DNA from: Phanerochaete sordida
Lineage: Eukaryota; Basidiomycota; Agaricomycetes; Polyporales; Phanerochaetaceae
Direction of reading: 5' to 3'
Assembly (NCBI GenBank): GCA_019973155.2
Contig: BPQB01000087.1
Location: 1-64,000, forward strand
Length of the DNA: 64,000 nt
A program made the translations under genes and the position numbers. Positions 56,055 through 64,000 of this stretch are shown piece after piece. Below the pieces are notes generated by a model. That model was not told where the DNA came from. It was given only the letters and a program-made list of their open reading frames with translations, and searched no databases. Each line of letters begins with the position of its first letter. Within the stretch, counting starts at the first letter, position 1.

Positions 56055-58623
56055 ATGTCCCCTGAAACCCGCTCCAAGGCAGGGCGGCAGCAACGGGCGG
56101 AAGCCCAACCTGCCGGCCCCAACCAAAGGAAGCCCGCCGCGAAGAAGAAACAGAGGGCTCAACTCCGAGCCAAATCCACAGCACCCCCGATAGTCACCCC
56201 AAACGCATTCAGTATGCTCTCCAATCATGGCGACAGCCTCCCGAGTACCCCCCCGGAGGCGAAACCAGGTCGGTGCCGTCCGCACGACAGCGCACAACTG
56301 TATCACTCACAAACTCTTACAGATGTCGCGGCGGTAGACAAACCCGCTGAGGCAGACGACGACTCGATTTCGCAGTTCGGTGACAACGAGTCAGAACTGT
56401 CGTACATCGATGTGGAAGAGGGCGAGTGCACGCCGCCGAAGTCGGTGGCAACAGACGCCACCTCGGACGAGGACCTGGCGGACAGCGACGGCGACCGCCC
56501 GGACGAGACCGAGCCTCCTGAGCAGGGCACGGCCACGCAAGCGTCACAGAGCGCGCAAGAGCCGGCCACACCTGAGGCCACTCCACCGACAGCACGTCGT
56601 ACGTGACCGCATTGCGCTCCTACCGACAACGTAACTCATAACGTCCACAGCGCGGCTGCTTGGGCAAAGCATTATGGAAGCCCGCCGGGTTCTGTTGGAA
56701 GCCCTACAGAGCAGACAGGGCACGGCGGCGACCAGCGGAGGAGGAGTCCGCGCAGAGGGCAAGGAGAACGCCCCTAAGCGCAACCTGACCCTCCGAGGCC
56801 ATGACCCGCGCAGCCGCAGGGGCCCAGCTACCAGCGAACGGCTTCCTGGGACCAACAGTGCGGAGAGCCACGAGCACGCCTCCCTCCTCCTCACTCCCCC
56901 TGCCCCGGTAGACCCCAGACCGGTCGAATTCCTCCCCCCGCTCATCGTCCCGCCGTTCCGCCCCACGTCGGCGGCACCCCCTGCGAGGCCGTCCAGACCA
57001 AACACTCCTCGGCCCCTGCCGGACCGAGTCTCTGGCATGACGGCAACTACCACCAAGACGCGAACCCCCAGATTGACGGCGGAGGAGATCAAGCGCGCTC
57101 GGCTCCCGGTTGGCGCCCCGACCCTGCTGACCACAGCGGCGGGGACCAAGCGACCAGACGCTAGCCGGATAGACCGCTCGCCCAACGGGCGGTCGATCCA
57201 ACGCGACTCAGAGGCCCCGCACAAACGACCAAGGTTGCACGGAGCGGGCCCGACCCGGGAGGCTGTCAGTAGCCGCCCGACGCCGCGCAACCTAGGAGTC
57301 ATCTCGGAAGTAGAGGACGCAGACTCCCCTTTGCACCTCCTGGCTGACGCTGCCGCCCGGATGTCGTCGGAGAGACCTGAGGCTAGGACCGACCGCGGCG
57401 CTCGCGCAGCGACCCCAGCGGCATCGCTTCGGGCAGACACTACGCGGCGCGAGGCGGTCCGCCTGGGCGGCCCACGCAGCGAGGCACGCGGCTCAGAGGA
57501 TACTCTGCAAACTGATTCCCGGGAAGACACCGTCATCCCGGAGATCCAGCAGGCTTCCATTGCGGCATACGTCGCCTCCGACACCGCCACACTGACGACC
57601 TCGAACGAGCCCGCCAACAACTTCGCCCCCACGCCACCGAGCGGCTTCCCGGACCAACAGGGGAGCGGCCCCGGGTGGCAGCTGGCGAACCAAACAAAGG
57701 AGAACCTGGCGGGCTGGGTCGGTATAGAGGGAGGGAAAGTCCTCGCCGTCCCGTTCGGACAAGGAGCAAATGACCACAAGCTCGCCGACCGGCTGTTCTC
57801 TACCGTCGCGCACGTCCACAGTGTAGTTTCCAAATTCCTGGGAGTCTCTACGGTCCACGTCTCTCCCCCCATCGCCGAACACCCCGTCACCGATCTCAAC
57901 CAGGCACCGTACGCCTACCTCGTCCACGGGATCTCCATCGGACGCGCGGCACAGCTCATAGTCCAGAAGTGCATCTCATCGCCCAACGTCACCGTCATGT
58001 TCTACCCGTTCGCACTGTCCCTCCCGTCGCTCTTCGTGTGCTTTGGCCACATCATCGACTGCGGGTGCGACATGGTCCGCAACATGGCCATCGCTACCAT
58101 GACACGTGGACCCAACTTCGCTGCCATCATCGAACTCCTGCGAGAGACCCCCGGCCTTCCGTCGACCATGGACTTCGTCGAGCTCGCGCGACGCCTTGTC
58201 AACACGGTGCGCATCTCCAGATCGGAGAAGCACGGCAAAGGCGCATCCCTCACGCCAGTGTACAGTCTGTACATGTCCACGAGTATCATGACGGCAGACA
58301 CGTGGAAACAGTGGCACCAACTCCTCCACGGATTCGTTTGGTACGACATCTTCTTGGCGGAGGTGGTCGTCCGGACCGATGTAGAGTGCGAGGGCTGCCA
58401 CGGACGCGATCACTACCAGTTCGCCTGCCCTTTCATGCAGGTACCGGGCTGGCACGGCGTCATGCCACCCCCACGCCGCAGAGCACCCGCGACGGGCCCA
58501 GCCGGCGCGCGCACAGCGCCGCCAGCCACCGCTCAAGCCGACCAAGGCCAACGAGCCCAGCACTCCATTCAGCGCCCAACCAAGCCCCTAAAGACCAATC
58601 CGCGCAACTTCGCCAATAAGTAA
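56055..58623 (+). CDS. gag-like ORF1 with CCHC zinc knuckle (non-LTR retrotransposon type), possibly spliced
   Basis: Begins MSPETRSKAGRQQRAEAQPA, strongly basic and disordered, then an acidic Ser/Glu segment. The frame ends at 56606 unless a canonical 52-nt intron (56599-56650, GTACGT..CCACAG) is removed. Removal joins TARP to RLLGQSIMEARRVLLEALQS and the 650-codon remainder. The C-terminal globular part (WVGIEGGKVLAVPFGQGAN, HGISIGRAAQLIVQKCI, WKQWHQLLHGFVWYDIFLAE) ends with CEGCHGRDHYQFAC, an exact C-x2-C-x4-H-x4-C knuckle, followed by PFMQVPGWHGVMPPP. That combination is typical of ORF1 proteins of Tad-like elements in basidiomycetes. It would bind element RNA. An intron is unexpected in an element copied through RNA; a frameshift or a domesticated gene are alternatives. 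Confidence 0.65.
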
Positions 58624-59215
58624 ACGATTCACCCCAGACTAACACCCCGGCCAACGCTCACCGTATACCGCTACGTTCGGACAATCGTTTCACCTTTCGC
58701 TTCGCGTCCCTGGCTCACCTATCTAACTATGATACCGCTGGCACTGGCCGTTCCGGTCGGACTATACCACTCGCTCCAGCGGCTCCCGACCTCAGCTCCA
58801 CTCCAACGCCCCGCGCGACTCCCGCCCACGCACGCCCTCGCTTCGACCCGACGTCGAACGGCACCTGTCCCCAACGGGGGGATTCTCGTCATGTCCTCTA
58901 ACGAAACAGAAAAACGCAAATAGGAAGCGGCCACCGAGGCCTGCGTACGCTTTCCTTCACTCTCTTATCTGTACTTGTAGTCGTACTATGCACCGCGGCT
59001 CTCACGGTATCTCCTCTGTACTTTTAGTTGTACCACTAGCAAGCCCTACCGGCTCCCGCCCCTACGGAACCCGATGCACATCGGTGTCCTCGAGGGCCTG
59101 CGCAGAATATCATGTTGTTTGCGCCTTATATCACCCCGACGGGGCCATTGAGTGCATAACGCCCCGCGGCGCGTCTATTGAAAGACACACAGAATGAAAA
59201 TGGCGGCTACAGGTG
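58624..59215. other. spacer between ORF1 and ORF2 with a T-rich duplicated segment
   Basis: The 120 bases from 58921 contain 38 T, far above the surrounding region. CTGTACTTGTAGTCGTAC (near 58970) recurs imperfectly as CTGTACTTTTAGTTGTAC (near 59016). A stop at 59195-59197 closes the ORF2 frame upstream. Confidence 0.45.
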
Positions 59216-62200
59216 ATGTGTGGAGTCTTGTGCAATCTACAGGGGAGCTGGCGAGGTCATGGTGTCCCTCGGTCGGCATCGCGCCAGCGCCCCTGGTGGC
59301 CACAGGCTGTGGCATGGTGCGGTTTGGCCTTTGAGATTAACAGCCACGGCCGACTGGGACCCTCGCCCAACGGTACTGACTGCGTTCGAAATGCGGGACG
59401 GATGCAGGACAGGAAAGCGAGACCCAGGCGGGCGACAGCGGTACTGGTGACAGAACTGCTGCGCTCGCGAAGTGCGCACCCCGCGACGCCGGAGGCAGGC
59501 GAGCTCAACGCCCGAGGGTTGCGGACCGAGCCTCGGCCCAACGGCACCGAGCTGATTGCCCCGCCACTGGGCCCCTGGTGGCGAATATCACCTCCTACGC
59601 ATACAACGAATATAACATACCAAACGGACGCATGTACGGCACAAGGTTCGAGCCTCCCGTCGCTCGGAAGGGCTGCTAGGCCTACTGCTGCCAACAGCCC
59701 ACAGGATGAGCGGCGGGCGACCGCCAGCAGACCTAGACTTGCAGCTGTTGCTCCAGACGAGGCGTCGAGGAGCGCGGCGCACGCGCCGGGAGCGACAGTG
59801 CAACAGGTGCCCGCCCGCAGGTCGGACGGACACAATATGGAATTACCACTCACGTGTGTAAGCCATAACGTGCAGAAATCTGCCATCAACACCTCTATGC
59901 TCCTTGAGCAATATCAAGATGCAGACATCATCTGCGTCCAAGAAATCTATTGGGGCACGATTAAACAAGTGCCCTCTAGCAGTAACCCAGAGGGCGACGA
60001 CTACCAAAACACGGTGGCGCACCCGAATTTCCTGTGCTTGGGCGCGTCCGACAAGTCACGGGTAGCCACATACATCAACACGAAGTGGGCTAACACTAGC
60101 CCAACGCTGCGACTACACCTGCTAAATCATAGAGACGCGGCGTTAATCACGATGACGCTGCCAACAGGCGACCTCAACTTCCTCAACGTCTACAATGACT
60201 CGACAACCCACTCAGCGGTAACCCACCTGGTGGATGTTGTTGATCGCCTGCCCCAGCTCAGCTTCATGGCTGGGGACTTTAACCTGCGGCACCCGATGTG
60301 GAATGCGGGCTGCCAGGACATGGCGGACCGCCGGCAGCGCCGTATCAAAGCGGCGCCCTGTGACGACCTCATTCAGTTGGCCACCACCGAATTGCAGCTG
60401 GCATTGCTCAACGACCCGAACGGTGGACCCACCTGGCAGTCTAACAACCCCAGACTAAGCCCAGGAGTCCTTGACCTGGTCTGGGTCGATGGATCGCTGG
60501 GCGAATATCATGGCCTAGAGGTCCTCCTGGACCACCGCTTTCGAAGTGACCACGCTATCTTGCGTTGGACGATGCCACTCTACCCCCAGGCGCGGTTACA
60601 GCCCTCCCTTGGCCGATCAGCTGAGGAGGTCGAGGCCTACCTGGCGGACGTCGCCAAAGGCATCGCCGACTTACCGACGACGTACACCTCCCGTGAGCAG
60701 GTTGAGGCTGCAGGAGAACACCTCCAGGTGCTCCTGGACGACGCATGGAAGACCCACGCGCGGACACCGCGGCCTTCCAAACACGCCAAGTCGTGGTGGA
60801 ACCAAGACTGTGCAGTCCGAGCACGGGCGCTTCGCCGCGAGCGCGAAGCCCTGCGCCAGGCGCGACGGGAGAAGCGTGCAGCGGCAAGGGCGGGCCTGAC
60901 GCCGGGCCTTCGGGACCTACACCGCGAGACACTGCGCCTGCAAGAATCGTGTCACAATATTCAGAATAGCCTTCGCCGCGCCACGCGGCAGGCCAAGCGC
61001 AAACTGTTCGATTCCCTACTGGATCGATTGCAGGCCAAGAATGTCTGGGAGGCCGCGACCTGGACGCGACCCCGGAAAGCGCGACAAAACGTTGCCCTGA
61101 CCACACCGGAGGGAACAACAGCTGACACGCCGGACCAAGTACGTCACACACTACAGACACAATATACCTCGCACACCGGGCGAGGGGACCCGTCAATCCT
61201 GGACGACATCGCCCCAATCCCGACACGCTCGTTCCCCCCGTTCTCCGCAGCAGAGTTCCATGAAAACCTCCGGAAAACGAACAACTCGTCCTGCCCAGGC
61301 CCAGATCACCTGAACTGGCAGTGGCTGAAACGCCTTACCAGGGAACACCCGGACGTCGCCCCACGACTTGTGATCCTGTTTAATGCGTGTATCGTTCAAG
61401 GCATTGCACCAACATTCTTTAAACGCTCCTGCACTGTTGTAGTACCTAAACCGAATAAAGCTGATTACACCAAGGCGAAATCGTACCGCCCAATCGTACT
61501 GCTGAACTGCATCGGCAAGCTACTGGAGAAAATGATTGCGGCCCGAATGCAGTTCGACGGACAAAAATTCGCCATCATGCACCCGTGCCAGTACGGGGGA
61601 ACAATCCAGCACAGCACCACGGACGCAGGCATCATGCTAGTCCACAACATTCGAGAGGCGTGGGCAAAAGGATTGTCCGTATCGGCTCTGCTACTTGATG
61701 TCGCGCAATTCTTCCCATCGATTCAGCACGATCTCCTGACAAAAATTCTGCGCAAGCAGGGCTTTGCGCCCACTCTCTGCGGATTCCTGGAGGACTACCT
61801 GGTCGGCCGTCGCACCCAGTTCATATTCAATGGACAGACCCTCGACCCCACAGACTTCACGGTCGGGGTCGGACAGGGCTCGGCCCTCTCTCCAGTCCTC
61901 GCGGGCCTCTACATCGCGCTGGTACTCCACAAATGGGCCCCCGTCCAACGCAAGCGATGTGAAAACCTCAATATTCAATTCTTTGTTGATGACGGCCTAA
62001 TTAGCGTCGCCAGCCCCATTGTGCCGGGCGACCACTCGGCTCTCGACATGAACAATGCCATCCTTGCTCACGCATTCCACGACCTGAATGGGGACCTTGA
62101 ACGCCTAGGACTGGGCGTCGAAACCGATAAGCTGGAGCTAATGCACTTCCGCAAACGCACCCGGCCACGAGCTACGACGCTGGGCCCGGATCTCGTCCTC

Positions 62201-64000
62201 CAGATCGCCGGCCGCCTCCATCGCGTCACTCCGAAGGAGGAAATGCGATACTTAGGATTCTACCTGGACCCAGCCCTATCCTTCCGGTCCCACATCAAAT
62301 TCTATACCACCAAGGCGACCAGCACCGTAGCCGCTCTGAGGATGCTGGGCAACTCAGTGCGAGGACTGAGTCCAATCAGCAAACGTAAGCTATACATCTC
62401 GAACGTTCTCCCGCTCATGCTCTACGGAGCCCAGCTTTGGTGGACACCGACCTGGGCGGGCCGCAAGTGGGCTGCCAATCTCCTACAGAAAGCGCAATCC
62501 CGAGCTGCGCGATGGATCTCGGGCTGCTTCCGGACCACGCCGGTCGGAGCCATGGATATGGCAGCGGGCCTCATACCCGTTCGGCCACAGATTGACCAAT
62601 ACATGAAACGAGCCGCTATCAGGCTAACTGCCCTTCCAGCAGTACACCCGATTCGACGTCTGGTCGTCGCGGAGCAACGGTCAGCGGGCGGGAGCAGGAC
62701 AAAGGCCCAGCGCGCTGCGGTGGGACCTTCCCCGGTGGTAATTGCGGCGGAACAATCCGCCGCGAGCAACGAACAGTTCTACGCCCTCGACGACGAGTGT
62801 CGGCCGGGCGAGCGGATATGCGACGTCTACGCGGCGCGCATTCACGTCGACCTCGGCGACGACGCCCCCCCTAAAGCAAAGCGCGCTGACTTCAGGACAT
62901 GGCTGCTTGACTGCTTTAAACCCAAGCTCCAAGAGATCGTGACACAGTCATCAAACCGCCTGCTCTTCACTGACGGATCTGCGGACACCGTTGACGGGGT
63001 CGTGCGAGCTGGCGCGGCCTGGGCGGTATACGACCAAACAAGGCGAGTAGCGGCAGGGACAGTGGGAATAGGCCGAGCCACACCTTACGATGCAGAGGCG
63101 GTGGCCTTGGCGAGAGGCCTTCGTGACGCAACCGTGAACGTACCCCCCCAAACAAGCCACCTCCATGTCTTCACTGATAACAAGAGCGTCCTTGACAAAC
63201 TCCTGAAGGGCACGCAGGGCCCGGGACAAATGCAGCTGATCCTTGCGTGTAGGGCCATCCGCTCCTTCCTGACCGAACACCCTGACCGCCAGGTCACCTT
63301 ACACTGGTGCCCTGCCCACGAAGGCGTAGCACAAAACGAGAGCGTCGATCGGGATGCCAAAACGGCTCTCCATATGGAGCAACCGCCCGCCACAACGTAC
63401 GCCCGAGCGAAGCAGGACTTTGCGACTGCGGCAATGTCCACATGGCGTGACATGATGGACAGCAGCCGATACAGAGGGCGCGCGAACCTTCTGCGGGTCG
63501 ACTGCCACGAGCGAGTCACCCAGAAGGCTAAAACACACTACCTCCTGCGACCCCTTGGCAATAACAACAAAGAATTTGCACGAGCAGCCCGGTTCCTGTC
63601 CGGACACTTCCCACACGGCGAATTCCGTCAGCGCTTCAACCTCCCAGGCAGACAGGCCTGCCAGTGCGGCGCGCCGATGGAGACGCGGGAGCACATTATG
63701 TACGACTGCCCGCTGTGGCTCCATCCATTCCCACGACCCCACACCAGGGGACCCCGCAACCCGCGCAGTGCCCTCTACTTGGACGACGAAGATGACGATG
63801 ACGTCCCCCTGTCGGACCGCCCCAACGACTCGGAAGTGCTGCACTTCCTGCGACTCAACCCCATGGTCGCCACCTTCGAGTGGTATGACCTTTTGGACAA
63901 AGTCGACAAGGATGACGCGGCCCGACAAGCTCAGTCCTACCACCGCACACTCTTGGACATGCACACTATGGCCAAGCAGGCGGCGTGGCGCCGGTTCCGG
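59216..64000 (+). CDS. non-LTR retrotransposon ORF2: AP-type endonuclease, reverse transcriptase, RNase H (3'-partial)
   Basis: Open without a stop from 59198 to the window edge; ATGs at 59216, 59402 and 59837, the last nearest the first domain. From 59837: endonuclease with VSHNVQKS, CVQEIYWG (catalytic Glu), FMAGDFNLRHPMWNAG and FRSDHAIL. Reverse transcriptase with SYRPIVLLNCIGKLLEKM (61481), ALLLDVAQFFPSI (catalytic Asp), GVGQGSALSPVLAGLYIA and FFVDDGLIS, where FVDD replaces the usual YADD. RNase H with LLFTDGSAD (near 62960), DAEAVALARGL, HVFTDNKSVLDKL and HWCPAHEGVAQNESVDRDAK, giving all four acidic positions. A C-x-C-x8-H-x4-C finger (CQCGAPMETREHIMYDC) follows. Order and RNase H point to the Tad/I group. 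The copy looks potentially functional as far as it can be seen. Confidence 0.88.
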   Translation, partial: MCGVLCNLQGSWRGHGVPRSASRQRPWWPQAVAWCGLAFEINSHGRLGPSPNGTDCVRNAGRMQDRKARPRRATAVLVTELLRSRSAHPATPEAGELNARGLRTEPRPNGTELIAPPLGPWWRISPPTHTTNITYQTDACTAQGSSLPSLGRAARPTAANSPQDERRATASRPRLAAVAPDEASRSAAHAPGATVQQVPARRSDGHNMELPLTCVSHNVQKSAINTSMLLEQYQDADIICVQEIYWGTIKQVPSSSNPEGDDYQNTVAHPNFLCLGASDKSRVATYINTKWANTSPTLRLHLLNHRDAALITMTLPTGDLNFLNVYNDSTTHSAVTHLVDVVDRLPQLSFMAGDFNLRHPMWNAGCQDMADRRQRRIKAAPCDDLIQLATTELQLALLNDPNGGPTWQSNNPRLSPGVLDLVWVDGSLGEYHGLEVLLDHRFRSDHAILRWTMPLYPQARLQPSLGRSAEEVEAYLADVAKGIADLPTTYTSREQVEAAGEHLQVLLDDAWKTHARTPRPSKHAKSWWNQDCAVRARALRREREALRQARREKRAAARAGLTPGLRDLHRETLRLQESCHNIQNSLRRATRQAKRKLFDSLLDRLQAKNVWEAATWTRPRKARQNVALTTPEGTTADTPDQVRHTLQTQYTSHTGRGDPSILDDIAPIPTRSFPPFSAAEFHENLRKTNNSSCPGPDHLNWQWLKRLTREHPDVAPRLVILFNACIVQGIAPTFFKRSCTVVVPKPNKADYTKAKSYRPIVLLNCIGKLLEKMIAARMQFDGQKFAIMHPCQYGGTIQHSTTDAGIMLVHNIREAWAKGLSVSALLLDVAQFFPSIQHDLLTKILRKQGFAPTLCGFLEDYLVGRRTQFIFNGQTLDPTDFTVGVGQGSALSPVLAGLYIALVLHKWAPVQRKRCENLNIQFFVDDGLISVASPIVPGDHSALDMNNAILAHAFHDLNGDLERLGLGVETDKLELMHFRKRTRPRATTLGPDLVLQIAGRLHRVTPKEEMRYLGFYLDPALSFRSHIKFYTTKATSTVAALRMLGNSVRGLSPISKRKLYISNVLPLMLYGAQLWWTPTWAGRKWAANLLQKAQSRAARWISGCFRTTPVGAMDMAAGLIPVRPQIDQYMKRAAIRLTALPAVHPIRRLVVAEQRSAGGSRTKAQRAAVGPSPVVIAAEQSAASNEQFYALDDECRPGERICDVYAARIHVDLGDDAPPKAKRADFRTWLLDCFKPKLQEIVTQSSNRLLFTDGSADTVDGVVRAGAAWAVYDQTRRVAAGTVGIGRATPYDAEAVALARGLRDATVNVPPQTSHLHVFTDNKSVLDKLLKGTQGPGQMQLILACRAIRSFLTEHPDRQVTLHWCPAHEGVAQNESVDRDAKTALHMEQPPATTYARAKQDFATAAMSTWRDMMDSSRYRGRANLLRVDCHERVTQKAKTHYLLRPLGNNNKEFARAARFLSGHFPHGEFRQRFNLPGRQACQCGAPMETREHIMYDCPLWLHPFPRPHTRGPRNPRSALYLDDEDDDDVPLSDRPNDSEVLHFLRLNPMVATFEWYDLLDKVDKDDAARQAQSYHRTLLDMHTMAKQAAWRRFR

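Larger units (their letters stand above)
55949..64000 (+). mobile_element. Tad/I-like non-LTR retrotransposon (ORF1 and ORF2), truncated by window edge
   Basis: ORF1 with a zinc knuckle and ORF2 with endonuclease, reverse transcriptase and RNase H follow each other in one orientation and share the A+C-rich, T-poor composition. The 3' end, tail and target-site duplication lie outside the window, and the 5' boundary is not defined by a duplication I can see. ORF1 and ORF2 could belong to different elements, because a T-rich spacer separates them. Confidence 0.6.

Noticed and set aside
56544..57899. 451-codon minus-strand frame
   Set aside because: It lies opposite ORF1; the T-poor composition of the + strand removes stops from the minus strand, so length alone is not evidence.

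Overview
The window looks like nuclear DNA of a filamentous basidiomycete, most likely an Agaricomycete (polypore-like; the order is an inference). Genes are dense and split by many short introns of about 48-60 bases with GT(A/G)NGT donors, CTRAY-type branch sites and (C/T)AG acceptors. TATA boxes lie 50-80 bases before several start codons. The gene families fit: multi-exon P450s, basidiomycete MFS carriers, F-box proteins, a Rif1-type protein and Tad-like non-LTR elements. There is no bacterial-style operon structure.

Regions: (1) 1-992, 3' end of a gene for a one-pass membrane protein. (2) 1.7-9.4 kb, two tandem paralogous cytochrome P450 genes and a convergent aldo/keto reductase, a small oxidoreductive group with no backbone synthase in view. 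(3) 10.8-17.3 kb, a Rif1-like protein with PP1-docking motifs, then an F-box protein. (4) 18.3-28.2 kb, two DHA1-like MFS transporters, one with an apparent frameshift, around a 605-bp TA-flanked MITE, an AN1 zinc-finger protein with a C-terminal CaaX box and an unrecognised multi-exon gene. (5) 28.8-34.4 kb, three tandem histidine-phosphatase (PGAM-like) genes. The middle copy ends in a PIP-box-like motif and the first has lost that tail to nonsense codons. (6) 34.6-45.8 kb, housekeeping genes (mitochondrial bL35m; a WD40-cyclophilin of PPWD1 type), a 7TM protein and several unrecognised genes.

(7) 45.9-64 kb differs abruptly: the + strand becomes A+C rich and T poor, apart from a T-rich stretch at 58.9-59.1 kb. 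It holds sparse ORFs, two related F-box/LRR-like genes, and a non-LTR retrotransposon with a CCHC zinc-knuckle ORF1 followed by an open ORF2 (endonuclease, reverse transcriptase, RNase H) that runs off the right edge.

I found no rRNA, tRNA, CRISPR or complete secondary-metabolite cluster. Exon joins were deduced by eye from splice consensus, open frame and comparison between paralogs, so outer gene limits are firmer than individual introns.
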